Below are positions 25,756-33,826 of a stretch of 64,000 nt of DNA, piece after piece. The position numbers and the translations under genes are program-made. How positions within the stretch are numbered: the first letter of the stretch is position 1; each line of letters starts with the position of its first letter. The stretch lies in contig AVDB01000006.1 of the NCBI GenBank assembly GCA_000472185.1, positions 186,001 to 250,000 of the forward strand. The letters run 5' to 3'. This stretch comes from Rhodobacteraceae bacterium HIMB11. Its GTDB lineage: Bacteria > Pseudomonadota > Alphaproteobacteria > Rhodobacterales > Rhodobacteraceae. The notes under the pieces are model-generated. The model made no database searches and was not told the origin of the DNA. It worked only from the letters and a program-made list of their open reading frames with translations.

Positions 25756-26627
25756 GCCGCCTTGCCCGCGATGCGTTGGGTGACTTCGGTTGTAATTGAG
25801 GCCTGATCACTTTGGGTTTTTAAAAGCGTGATCAAGGCACGCTGCAGCTGTTCTGGATCCTCGCTAAGATCCGCAATGCCCAATCCCGACAGGGCCGCGG
25901 CAAAATCTAACATTTCGGCAATGCCGGGGACCTTTTCCAATTCCTCTTCCCGCAGTTTTTGAACGAACCCTATGATCTGTTTTGCAAGATGTGCGTTCAA
26001 ATCGGGATGGCGTGCATTTAGGATCGCCAATTCCATCTGCGGGTCAGGATAATTCACATAGCTATAAAGACAGCGACGGCGCAACGCGTCGCTAAGGTCA
26101 CGCGTCCCGTTGCAAGTCAGGATCACGATTGGCGGATGTTTCGCCTTAATCGTTCCCAATTCGGGGATCGTGATTTGAAATTCCGATAGAATTTCCAAAA
26201 GATAGGCTTCAAATTCTTCATCTGCGCGATCGACTTCGTCGATCAACAGGATGGGCGCTTTGTCTTTGGTGATCGCAGCCAAGAGCGGGCGTTCCAGCAA
26301 ATAATCGCGCGAAAAAATACGCTCCTCCGCCGCCTGTCCTGTTGTACCCTCTTCTGCCGAGGCGCGAATAGAGAGCAGTTGTTTTTGATAGTTCCATTCA
26401 TAGATCGCCTGCGCGGCATCAAGACCCTCGTAACATTGCAGGCGCACTAATTCGGTGTCCTGCATCTCAGCGAGCACACGCGCTACTTCGGTTTTGCCGA
26501 CACCTGCCGCCCCCTCTAACAACAAGGGGCGTCCAAGCGTCAGGGCCAAGTGTATAGAAACCGCAAGATCATCTGAGGCCATATAGCCAAGATCCGCCAT
26601 TCCAGTTTGTAGGTCGTGATAAGTCAA
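25752..26627 (-). CDS. coxD: MoxR-type AAA+ ATPase CoxD
   Basis: This 291-residue AAA+ ATPase has Walker A in LLEGAAGVGKTEVARVL and Walker B in APILLIDEVDRADEEFEAYL, with sensor-1 VILTCNGTRDLSDALRRR. CoxD is the chaperone ATPase that drives sulfuration and copper insertion at the CO dehydrogenase active site. The frame begins with a TTG at 26627; an ATG at 26600 is the alternative start, and neither has a strong ribosome site. It follows coxL after 60 bases with a hairpin between. Confidence 0.9.
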   Translation of the reverse strand: MTYHDLQTGMADLGYMASDDLAVSIHLALTLGRPLLLEGAAGVGKTEVARVLAEMQDTELVRLQCYEGLDAAQAIYEWNYQKQLLSIRASAEEGTTGQAAEERIFSRDYLLERPLLAAITKDKAPILLIDEVDRADEEFEAYLLEILSEFQITIPELGTIKAKHPPIVILTCNGTRDLSDALRRRCLYSYVNYPDPQMELAILNARHPDLNAHLAKQIIGFVQKLREEELEKVPGIAEMLDFAAALSGLGIADLSEDPEQLQRALITLLKTQSDQASITTEVTQRIAGKAA

Positions 26628-26649
26628 GGTGCGTTCCGTGAATATTATA

Positions 26650-26675
26650 TCCGCCCCACGTAAACGCAGGGCGGA
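26650..26675 (-). other. hairpin between coxL and coxD
   Basis: A 7-bp perfect stem (TCCGCCC / GGGCGGA, 12-nt loop) lies in the 60-base gap between the structural genes coxMSL and the maturation genes coxDEFG. No U-run follows on the coding strand. It may stabilise the coxMSL part of the message or reduce read-through. Confidence 0.4.
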
Positions 26676-26687
26676 ATGTTATTTGGA

Positions 26688-29117
26688 TTAATCGTGCAAA
26701 CCAAGTTCGTTTGCCGTGCGCCAAATCCGCCAATGATCGTGCGGCATGTTGGTTTGACGCAGACCAAAGGCACGGAATGCATCGTGCACAGCATTTGAGA
26801 AACAGGGCACACCGCCCACATGGGGGCTTTCGCCGACACCCTTTGCACCGATTGGGTGGTGCGGTGATGGGGTGACGGTATGATCGGTTTCGTAATTTGG
26901 AACCTCCCAGGCTGTTGGCAGGAAGAAGTCCATCAACGTCCCCGTTTTCACGTTCCCCATATCATCATAGGCAATCTCTTGGCCCAAGGCGACGGCCAAG
27001 GCCTCGGTCAGACCACCGTGAATTTGGCCTTCGATGATCATCGGATTGATCCGTGTGCCGCAATCGTCCAGTGCATAGAATTGGCGAATGTCGGTCACAC
27101 CCGTATCCACATCAATTTCCATAACACAGACATAGGCCCCGAACGGATAGGTCATGTTGGGTGGATCATAATAGCTGACCGCTTCCAAACCTGGTTCCAC
27201 ACCTGGGATCGCCTGATTATAGGCGGCAAAGGCGATTTCCTTCATCGTTTTGAACTTTTCTGGCGCACCTTTGACAACAAACCGATCTACGTCGAATTCG
27301 ACATCATCATCGTGTACCTCAAGCAGATAGGCCGCAATCATCTGTGCCTTTGCACGGATTTTGCGCCCCGCCATTGCAGTTGCCGCACCTGCAACAGGTG
27401 TTGATCGTGACCCATAGGTTCCCAATCCATAGGGGGCCGTATCGGTGTCGCCCTCTTCAATGGTGATGCTGTCCGCGGGCAGACCAATTTCAGATGCCAA
27501 AATCTGCGCAAAGGTTGTTGCGTGTCCTTGGCCCTGTGAAATGGTGCCCAATCGTGCAATCGCCGAACCTGTTGGGTGAATGCGAATTTCACAACTGTCG
27601 AACATCCCCAGACCCAAAATATCACAGTTTTTGACGGGTCCCGCGCCAACGATTTCGGTGAAATGCGTCAGACCGATGCCCAGCAATTTACGTGTTTTTC
27701 CAGCCTTGAAATCTTCGATACGCTGTTTTTGTTCGGCGCGCAGACCATCGTAATCAACGGCCTTCATCGCCTTGTCCCAAGCGGTGTGATAATCACCCGA
27801 GTCATATTCCCAACCCAATGCGGCCTTGTACGGAAATTGTTCCTTTTTGATGAAGTTAATTTTGCGCAATTCTGATGCGTCCATGTCCAATTCAATGGCC
27901 AAAACTTCGATCATGCGTTCGATGAAATAAACAGCCTCGGTCACACGGAAAGAGCAACGATAGCTCACGCCGCCCGGTGCCTTGTTCGTGTAAACGCCGT
28001 CCACTTCCAAAAACGCTGTCGGAATGTCATAGGACCCTGTGCAGATGTTCATGAACCCTGCAGGGAACTTTGTTGGGTCTGCGCAGGCGTCAAATCCGCC
28101 GTGATCGGCTGTCACATGACAATGCAGCCCTGTGATTTTCCCGTCCTTTGTGGCCGAAATGCGCCCTTTCATCCAATAATCACGCGCAAACGCGGTGGTC
28201 ATTAGATTGTCCATGCGGTCTTCGATCCACTTAACAGGTTTGCCCGTCACGATTGAGGCCACGACAGAGCAGACATAGCCAGGATAGGCCCCCACTTTGT
28301 TCCCAAAGCCGCCGCCAATATCGGGTGAGATGACACGAATGTTGTGTTCTTCGATGCCAGAGATCAGCGAAACAACAGTTCGGATTGCGTGTGGCGCTTG
28401 GAATGTGCCCCAAAGGGTCAGTTTGCCATTCACCTTATCCATGGACGCGACACAGCCGCATGTTTCCAACGGACATGGGTGTGTGCGGTGATAATACATG
28501 GATTCTTCTGCGACGACCTCGGCGTTTGCAATCACCTGCTCGGTTGGGTCCTTGTCCCCGCATTCCCATGTGAAAATATGGTTGTGGTGTTTGCGTGGAC
28601 CATGTGCGCCATCAGATGGCGATCCATCTTCGCCCACCGTGTCAGGGCGCAGAACGACATCGGATTGCAACGCCTCAAACGGGTCAACGATTACGGGTAA
28701 TTCTTCGTATTCGACCTCAACCGCCTCGATCCCATCGGCTGCTGCATAACGATCTTCTGCGACGACAAATGCGACTTCTTGGCCTTGGAACAACACCTTG
28801 CCGTCGGCCAAAACCATTTGTTTGTCGCCTGCCAGCGTTGGCATCCAATGAAGCCCAAGGGGCGCCAAATCTGCGGCCGTTAGAACAGCCAGAACACCAG
28901 GCACTTCCATTGCTGCGGATGTATCAATGTTGGTGATTTTCGCGTGCGCATAGGGCGAACGAACGAAATCCCCAAACAACATACCGTCCAATTTGATGTC
29001 ATCGACATAGTTGCCTTTGCCTTGGGTAAAACGGGCGTCTTCCACCCGCTTGCGCGAGCATCCCATACCCTTCAGGCTTGCGACGCGATCTTCGCGTGTG
29101 ACTGCTTCGTCCTTCAT
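26688..29117 (-). CDS. coxL: aerobic CO dehydrogenase large (molybdopterin) subunit, form I
   Basis: At 809 residues this equals the length I recall for Oligotropha CoxL. It binds Mo-MCD and copper and oxidises CO to CO2. The active-site loop reads SYRCSFR in [17 protein letters not shown]; this is the form I Cys motif (AYxCSFR) with Ser in the first place, and is clearly not the form [18 protein letters not shown] (cofactor binding) and [10 protein letters not shown] (base Glu) are also present. Gene order M-S-L confirms form I. Its ATG overlaps the coxS stop. The protein works as a dimer of LMS trimers at the inner face of the membrane. Confidence 0.95.
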   Translation of the reverse strand: MKDEAVTREDRVASLKGMGCSRKRVEDARFTQGKGNYVDDIKLDGMLFGDFVRSPYAHAKITNIDTSAAMEVPGVLAVLTAADLAPLGLHWMPTLAGDKQMVLADGKVLFQGQEVAFVVAEDRYAAADGIEAVEVEYEELPVIVDPFEALQSDVVLRPDTVGEDGSPSDGAHGPRKHHNHIFTWECGDKDPTEQVIANAEVVAEESMYYHRTHPCPLETCGCVASMDKVNGKLTLWGTFQAPHAIRTVVSLISGIEEHNIRVISPDIGGGFGNKVGAYPGYVCSVVASIVTGKPVKWIEDRMDNLMTTAFARDYWMKGRISATKDGKITGLHCHVTADHGGFDACADPTKFPAGFMNICTGSYDIPTAFLEVDGVYTNKAPGGVSYRCSFRVTEAVYFIERMIEVLAIELDMDASELRKINFIKKEQFPYKAALGWEYDSGDYHTAWDKAMKAVDYDGLRAEQKQRIEDFKAGKTRKLLGIGLTHFTEIVGAGPVKNCDILGLGMFDSCEIRIHPTGSAIARLGTISQGQGHATTFAQILASEIGLPADSITIEEGDTDTAPYGLGTYGSRSTPVAGAATAMAGRKIRAKAQMIAAYLLEVHDDDVEFDVDRFVVKGAPEKFKTMKEIAFAAYNQAIPGVEPGLEAVSYYDPPNMTYPFGAYVCVMEIDVDTGVTDIRQFYALDDCGTRINPMIIEGQIHGGLTEALAVALGQEIAYDDMGNVKTGTLMDFFLPTAWEVPNYETDHTVTPSPHHPIGAKGVGESPHVGGVPCFSNAVHDAFRAFGLRQTNMPHDHWRIWRTANELGLHD

Positions 29118-29608
29118 TGTGCTGCCTCCTTCGCTGCGTTGATCTCAGCGGCTGCTGCTTTGATTGATTTCACGATGTTCTGATACCCTGTGCAGCGGCA
29201 AATATTGCCCGCCATCCCAAAACGAATTTCTTCCTCGGTTGGGTTAGGGATTTCCTCAAGAAGTTTTGAGGCACGTGTGATCATGCCCGGTGTGCAATAT
29301 CCGCACTGAAGTCCGTGATGCTCTTTAAAGGCCTCTTGCAAGGGGTGCAGCGCGTCTGGACCGCCCAATCCCTCAATCGTTGTGATTTCTTTGCCCTCGG
29401 CTTGGGCCACGAACATTGTGCATGATTTGACGGATTTTCCGTCAATCGTGACCGTGCAAGCCCCACAATGGGATGTTTCACACCCAATGTGCGGCCCCGT
29501 GATATTCAACTGTTCCCGCAAGGTATAGATCAGCAATTCGCGCGGTTCGGCTGTAACTTCAACGGTTTGGCCGTTTACGTTAAGTTTGTATTGGTTTTTC
29601 TGTGTCAT
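29114..29608 (-). CDS. coxS: aerobic CO dehydrogenase small [2Fe-2S] subunit
   Basis: This 164-residue iron-sulfur subunit passes electrons from the Mo-Cu site to the FAD subunit. The plant-type [2Fe-2S] motif [15 protein letters not shown] lies near residue 45, and the second cluster is held by CGYCTPGMI and [12 protein letters not shown]. The ATG at 29608 is chosen for the GAGGGG box just upstream; in-frame codons further up overlap coxM. It lies between coxM (10 bases away) and coxL (4-base overlap). Confidence 0.95.
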   Translation of the reverse strand: MTQKNQYKLNVNGQTVEVTAEPRELLIYTLREQLNITGPHIGCETSHCGACTVTIDGKSVKSCTMFVAQAEGKEITTIEGLGGPDALHPLQEAFKEHHGLQCGYCTPGMITRASKLLEEIPNPTEEEIRFGMAGNICRCTGYQNIVKSIKAAAAEINAAKEAAQ

Positions 29609-29618
29609 TGTCCCCTCC

Positions 29619-30470
29619 TCACGCGCGTGACCATGCACGTTCAATCGCGCGGGCTAAAATCACGCCCGCGACGTGGCGTTTGAACGCGACTGGGCCGCGG
29701 TTATCTTCTACTGGATCGATGTCGTTTAACATCGCACCGACGGCTGCCTTAATCGCATCCCCGTCAACAGATGTGCCCACCAACGCGTCCCCTGCGGCCG
29801 CCGAATAGACAGGCGTGTCGCTTAGGTTTGTCATTGCGATCGACGCGCTGGCACAGGTTCCGCCATTCTTGACAATCTGAACTGCGGCGGCGGCGGTGGC
29901 GTAATCACCAATCTTGCGTTTTTGTTTTTCATAGGCATGACCGCCCGCAGGTTTCGCGAATGACACAGCGGTCATAACTTCGTCATCTTCGCGGCCTGTC
30001 ATATACGCGGCTTCATAAAAGTCGCGCGCGGGGATTTTACGTTCGCCATTTGGGCCCACAACTGTGAACGTGGCATCCAAACATTGCATCAATCCCGGCA
30101 TGTCATTGCCCGGATCGCCATTGGCCACATTGCCACCCACTGTCCCCATATAGCGCACTTGAGGGTCCGCTATTTGTAGTGAAGCCTCGCGCAGGATCGG
30201 TGCCGCATCGGCAAGCGCGTCATGTAAAATGATGTCGGATTGGGTGACCATGGCGCCAATTGTGATTGTGTCGCCGACGGTAATACCCCCCAATCCACCC
30301 ACATCCTGAAGGTCGATCAAATGCGGCACGTCTGCCATGCGCAGTTTCATCATTGGGATCAAACTGTGCCCGCCCGCCATCACGCGTGCGTCATCCCCGT
30401 GTTCCTCTAATATGGACAGGACACCCGCCATATCGTTGGGTCTATGATATTCAAACGATGCTGGAATCAC
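29619..30470 (-). CDS. coxM: aerobic CO dehydrogenase medium (FAD) subunit
   Basis: This 283-residue flavoprotein subunit takes electrons from the [2Fe-2S] clusters. FAD-binding motifs are [15 protein letters not shown] (near residue 32) and [18 protein letters not shown] (near 107). The GTG start at 30470 is supported by GGGAGG 8 bases upstream, and the N-terminus [11 protein letters not shown] then matches the family. It is first of the structural genes, in the form I order. A bulged inverted repeat lies 48 bases upstream, between it and the regulator gene. Confidence 0.94.
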   Translation of the reverse strand: MIPASFEYHRPNDMAGVLSILEEHGDDARVMAGGHSLIPMMKLRMADVPHLIDLQDVGGLGGITVGDTITIGAMVTQSDIILHDALADAAPILREASLQIADPQVRYMGTVGGNVANGDPGNDMPGLMQCLDATFTVVGPNGERKIPARDFYEAAYMTGREDDEVMTAVSFAKPAGGHAYEKQKRKIGDYATAAAAVQIVKNGGTCASASIAMTNLSDTPVYSAAAGDALVGTSVDGDAIKAAVGAMLNDIDPVEDNRGPVAFKRHVAGVILARAIERAWSRA

Positions 30471-30517
30471 TGGCTTTCCTCCCTTTAAGCAAATGTTCAA
30501 AGCTGAGGAAGAGTGAG

Positions 30518-30550
30518 GCATTCTGGCACAGTGAAAACACTGCAGAATGC
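30518..30550 (-). promoter_or_regulatory. bulged inverted repeat upstream of coxM
   Basis: GCATTCTG (30518-30525) and CAGAATGC (30543-30550) form an 8-bp perfect inverted repeat. Inside it a second 5-bp repeat (CAGTG / CACTG, 4-nt loop) is offset by a 3-base bulge. It is in the 112-base gap between coxC and coxM. It could be an operator or an RNA element; no U-run follows on the coxM strand. Confidence 0.45.
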
Positions 30551-30582
30551 ATCAAAAGCTGGGATTTTTCACGAAATGCGCG

Positions 30583-31686
30583 TTAGTTTGCACGAATTGC
30601 GCCGACCTGCGCCGCCATCAATTCTTGGACGTCTTTGACTTTTGATCGACTCACGGGAACAGGTGGCAACAGATCTTGGGCAAACAAAATGCTGCCCTTG
30701 TCCTTGCCCCGTTCAAATCGCGCGATCTTGCTTGGGTTCACCAAATAGCTGCGGTGGACTTGGATAAATCCAGTAGGCAACAATCGCGTTGCCGCCTGTG
30801 TGATCGGCCATGCACAAAACAGGCGCCCCTCATCTGTGTAAACCTGCGTGTAATGTCCGTCCGCCCGCAGGAACGAAACATCCTGAGCCAGAACAAAAAT
30901 ACGCTTGCCATCGCTTTCACAGGGCAAGGCGACACGTTCTGTCATTGGCGCATGGCTCTCTTCCTCTTCCGTGACCGACGGCGGTGTTAGAAAGGTCGCG
31001 CTGACCCATAAGAACGCGCCAAGGATGACAAAGCTGGTCAAGATGACACCAATGGCCATAATCTCATTACTTATTGTCGGTCCGAATTCGGTGATCTGAT
31101 CGACCGCAACAAAATTCGTGCCCCACATTGCGAAGAAGTGCACAGAAAATACTGCGCCCCCAAAACCGATCGTTCCAATCACGATGTTTTTGTCGTTGCG
31201 GTTGGTATAGGCGATGCGAAAGGCCATGATACACATGAACATCGCGGCAATGGACGCGATTAGCAAACCTGGTGCAGTATACACCGCGCGACACAGTTGC
31301 AATCCCGCCATACCAACATAATGCATCGCCAAAATTCCAATCCCCGTGATCCCCCCTGCCGCGATGATCGTCACAGGCGTACGGTTCGTGAAATGCAACA
31401 GCCCAAGCGCCACCGCGACCAACAATATGGCGATCAATGCAGATACCAATGTGATCGCAGCATCATAATGAAACAGAATGGGCATTTGCAGACCCAGCAT
31501 TGCAACGAAATGCATGGACCAAATCCCACCCCCAAGCGCGAAGGATGCAAGCGCCACCGCGATTTTACGTTGTGAGAAAGACTTTGACGACAGATCCTTG
31601 GTCAGGCTAAGCCCCGTGAAACCTGCGACCAAGGCGACGAGCAAGGACAGGAATACCAACAACCCGTTGTGCCCATACTCGATCAT
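30583..31686 (-). CDS. coxC: MHYT-LytTR regulator (CoxC type)
   Basis: This 367-residue membrane sensor-regulator has seven hydrophobic helices with three MHYT-type motifs (SMHFVAML near residue 58, AMHYVGMAG near 120, SVHFFAMWG near 185). A LytTR DNA-binding domain follows at about 260-365 (FLRADGHYTQVYTDEGRLF, HRSYLVNPSKIARFERG). MHYT domains are thought to bind copper and sense CO, O2 or NO. In Oligotropha the cox cluster carries such proteins as CoxC and CoxH. It lies directly upstream of coxM in the same direction and probably controls the operon. Confidence 0.87.
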   Translation of the reverse strand: MIEYGHNGLLVFLSLLVALVAGFTGLSLTKDLSSKSFSQRKIAVALASFALGGGIWSMHFVAMLGLQMPILFHYDAAITLVSALIAILLVAVALGLLHFTNRTPVTIIAAGGITGIGILAMHYVGMAGLQLCRAVYTAPGLLIASIAAMFMCIMAFRIAYTNRNDKNIVIGTIGFGGAVFSVHFFAMWGTNFVAVDQITEFGPTISNEIMAIGVILTSFVILGAFLWVSATFLTPPSVTEEEESHAPMTERVALPCESDGKRIFVLAQDVSFLRADGHYTQVYTDEGRLFCAWPITQAATRLLPTGFIQVHRSYLVNPSKIARFERGKDKGSILFAQDLLPPVPVSRSKVKDVQELMAAQVGAIRAN

Positions 31687-31794
31687 AGTGTCCGTCCGAT
31701 AGTTCTATTTCTTGGCAAATTAGTATCGCTCATGCGATTGACAAGTAAAGTTTCCTAGACAGTCTGTCTTATTTTAATTGCACAGTGTTACGTA

Positions 31795-31822
31795 TTGACC
31801 GCGCAACGCGCAGTTCTACCTC
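31795..31822 (+). promoter_or_regulatory. promoter-like pair shared with the paralogous small gene at 57108
   Basis: TTGACC (31795-31800) and TACCTC (31817-31822) are 16 bases apart and lie 23 bases before the ATG at 31846. The same arrangement, TTGACG-N16-TACCTC, is found at 57056-57083 before the paralogue. The TACCTC element is a poor sigma-70 -10, so the sigma factor is uncertain. Confidence 0.4.
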
Positions 31823-31845
31823 TCCGCTATATAAGGAGAACACAT

Positions 31846-31968
31846 ATGCCAGATAAATTCCAAGATCCCTTTGATGGCTGGGGCAAACTTGCCGAACGGT
31901 TTTGCATCACATTTTTCATGTTGTTACCCAGCCTATTGTTTATGCGCGTGGTGTTAGAGTGGTTTTAA
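31846..31968 (+). CDS. 40-residue single-helix membrane protein, paralogue of 57108-57233
   Basis: The ORF begins MPDKFQDPFDGWGKLAERFC and ends in a hydrophobic helix with LLFMRVVLEWF. A strong AAGGAGAA box is 5 bases before the ATG. The final 22 residues match those of the 41-residue gene at 57108 at 14 positions without gaps. The C-terminal FMRVVL(E/D)WF is almost identical in both. It is predicted to sit in the inner membrane with a very short tail. No function is known; the paralogy and matched upstream elements support that it is a real gene. Confidence 0.65.
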   Translation: MPDKFQDPFDGWGKLAERFCITFFMLLPSLLFMRVVLEWF

Positions 31969-32051
31969 GCACTCTGACCAAGGGTATGTGATCCATTTCA
32001 AATCGCACGACGTAAACACATTCGAACGACGCCAACGAAAAGGAGAGCTTC

Positions 32052-32312
32052 ATGGGAACCATGAGAGACTTTTGGGCGCGTGAACGGCTGCTTCGCCACA
32101 TTGGGGAACGTCACGATACGGATGACGTCAGCAGAATAATCGATATTGCAAAAACCGCGGGATATTTGGACCAGAGCAGCCAATTAACGGAACTGGGCAA
32201 ACACCTTGCGCGTGAAAAATTTGAGCGCGATGAAAAGAGCCGTGATGCGCATGCAGATCATGGCACAGGAACATTTATCCTTCAGGTCCAACGGCATGGT
32301 GGAGCCGCCTGA
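32052..32312 (+). CDS. 86-residue hypothetical protein, tandem duplicate (copy 1)
   Basis: The protein begins MGTMRDFWARERLLRHIGER and is predicted helical and charged, with LTELGKHLARE in the middle. A strong AAAGGAGAG box precedes the ATG. The next gene at 32377 starts with nearly the same words (MGTMTDFWAREWLLEDIALR), and 11 bases upstream of both (GAACGACGCCA) are identical, so the pair arose by local duplication. This copy has a longer, His/Asp/Arg-rich C-terminus. No family recognised and no membrane segment; likely a small soluble protein. Confidence 0.6.
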   Translation: MGTMRDFWARERLLRHIGERHDTDDVSRIIDIAKTAGYLDQSSQLTELGKHLAREKFERDEKSRDAHADHGTGTFILQVQRHGGAA

Positions 32313-32376
32313 AAATGATCCGATTGCGGATCACCCGCGTATTTATATTGAACGACGCCACAGCATGGAGGGTTCT

Positions 32377-32580
32377 ATGGGAACCATGACTGATTTTTGG
32401 GCGCGTGAATGGTTGTTAGAGGATATTGCCCTGCGCCATGCAATCAACGATTTGGATACGGCAATTCAAATTGGTCAACAAGCGGGCCTTTTGACCAGTG
32501 ACGCCTATCTAACCGATGTTGGCCGCCGCTATGTCAAAGACAATCGTGCCAACGAAGTGGTCGTTGCGTTGGAACAATAG
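32377..32580 (+). CDS. 67-residue hypothetical protein, tandem duplicate (copy 2)
   Basis: The second copy of the MGTMxDFWARE protein lies 64 bases after the first and shares its upstream GAACGACGCCA element at the same distance from the ATG (17 versus 18 bases). A GGAGGG box is present. The body (LTDVGRRYVKDNRANEVVV) resembles the LTELGKHLARE part of copy 1 but lacks its tail. The ATG at 32377 is chosen by the duplicated start; the open frame extends further up without support. Function unknown. Confidence 0.6.
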   Translation: MGTMTDFWAREWLLEDIALRHAINDLDTAIQIGQQAGLLTSDAYLTDVGRRYVKDNRANEVVVALEQ

Positions 32581-32709
32581 GCCACGGTCCGTAAAAACGA
32601 CTGACTTACATGAGGCATGCCGCTGGTGCATAGCGGCAATTCCAAATCTATAGATGTCTTTTGTGCCATTCCCCATTACGTAACCCACGTAAACAAAAGG
32701 AGTGACATT

Positions 32710-32805
32710 ATGAAAAAGCTATGGAACGCATTCGTAAACTGGATGGTCGCATCAGGCGAAAAGTCAGCCGCAAGTTTTAACAAATCTCACGCAATCCACA
32801 TTTAA
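32710..32805 (+). CDS. 31-residue putative small protein
   Basis: A very short ORF, MKKLWNAFVNWMVASGEKS at its start and ending SHAIHI, has an excellent AAAAGGAGTGA ribosome site 4 bases before the ATG. It is amphipathic, with aromatic residues on one side of a predicted helix, like small membrane-surface peptides. It is 16 bases before the next small gene. The 129 bases upstream contain a 7-bp hairpin at 32618-32638. Support is the ribosome site and setting only. Confidence 0.45.
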   Translation: MKKLWNAFVNWMVASGEKSAASFNKSHAIHI

Positions 32806-32821
32806 TCGGGTGGGGTTTATC

Positions 32822-33022
32822 ATGTTCAATGCACTCTCCCAATTCTTTGCTGTGTTGCGCGCATCAATCAGCGCACATAACGCACTGCATCATATGAACT
32901 ATTCACAGGTTCAGGACATGGACGCACTAAAGGCGGGCTTTCTTGCGGATTTGACAACGCAAATCGACGCCACAGACGCAAAATCAGAAACGCCTGTAAA
33001 CGCCACATTGGTTGGCGCATAA
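32822..33022 (+). CDS. 66-residue hypothetical protein
   Basis: The ORF starts MFNALSQFFAVLRASISAHN, with a GGTGGGG box 6 bases upstream of the ATG at 32822 (a GTG at 32810 is in frame). It has an N-terminal amphipathic helix, then MDALKAGFLADLTTQIDA and a polar tail. It is the last of five tiny plus-strand genes and faces the TauE/SafE gene. The DUF1127-like feel of the N-terminal half is suggestive but not sufficient for a family call. Confidence 0.5.
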   Translation: MFNALSQFFAVLRASISAHNALHHMNYSQVQDMDALKAGFLADLTTQIDATDAKSETPVNATLVGA

Positions 33023-33055
33023 TCGCGAGAACAAGGGTCGCGCCATGGTAATCCT

Positions 33056-33826
33056 TTAACTTGGCGCGGCAAATGAGGGCATTAACAAACTGATGCTCAT
33101 CATTGTTAACATTGCCAAAATGATGTTTCGAAACGCCCTTTCCGACAGACGTTCGCGGATGGCGGTTCCAAATTTCACACCGATGAACACGCACACGACG
33201 CCCAAGGTTGAAATCACCACATCCACTCCTGTGAACAACCCCAGATGTCCCAATCCCGCCATCATGATCAGGCTGGACATTGTAAACGAACAATTGGCCG
33301 CCTGAATGAATGCGTTGCGCCCAAGGTGAAGCGACATCAAAAATGGGACCGCAGGCATCACCTGTGATCCCGTTAACCCATTTAAGAAACCCGTGCTGAT
33401 ACCAGAAACAGGCGCCCAACGCCCCTCTAATCCATCAGGCAGACGAAGGTCGGGTTTTAGAAACGAAAACCCGCACCACATCAATAAGACAAGGCCAAAT
33501 ACAACCTTGGCCCGACCCCCATCAATCACCGACAGGACCCATAGCCCCAGGATCAAACCCGGCATGGTGGCCAGCAGCATTGGCCAAAACCGCAGGATCG
33601 TTGATTTAAACTGTCCCACTTGGCGCATCACGACCAGGTTAGAACAAATCGATGGGATCAAAACCAATGGCAATGCGTCCTTTAACCCAATCGCAAAGAC
33701 CAAAATGGGCAAGCAGGTTGTTGAAAACCCCAAACCCGTTACACCCTTGGCCGTGGCGGCAAAAAGGTAGGCTGCAAAAATCGTAATGATTTCGACCGTG
33801 GTTAAATCAAACGCGGTGGTCAGCAA
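33056..33826 (-). CDS. TauE/SafE family sulfite/organic anion exporter (copy 1)
   Basis: This 256-residue protein has about eight hydrophobic helices with the TauE/SafE repeats: YLFAATAKGVTGLGFSTTCLPIL in the first half and GFLNGLTGSQVMPAVPFLM in the second. Members export sulfite, sulfoacetate or similar anions during organosulfonate use. The frame opens with TTG at 33826 and overlaps the end of the upstream aminotransferase gene by 20 bases, so the two are coupled. A second TauE/SafE gene is at 37841, and both flank an aminotransferase/oxidase pair. Confidence 0.85.
   Translation of the reverse strand: MLTTAFDLTTVEIITIFAAYLFAATAKGVTGLGFSTTCLPILVFAIGLKDALPLVLIPSICSNLVVMRQVGQFKSTILRFWPMLLATMPGLILGLWVLSVIDGGRAKVVFGLVLLMWCGFSFLKPDLRLPDGLEGRWAPVSGISTGFLNGLTGSQVMPAVPFLMSLHLGRNAFIQAANCSFTMSSLIMMAGLGHLGLFTGVDVVISTLGVVCVFIGVKFGTAIRERLSERAFRNIILAMLTMMSISLLMPSFAAPS

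Noticed and set aside
26688-29117. Form II (putative) CO dehydrogenase-like enzyme
   Set aside because: The active loop has the Cys motif SYRCSFR rather than AYRGAGR, and gene order is M-S-L with D-E-F-G, which is form I.
31757-31769. A short AGACA/TGTCT inverted repeat with T-rich sequence after it, as a terminator
   Set aside because: The stem is only 5 bp with a 3-base loop and lies in a divergent promoter gap where a terminator is not expected.
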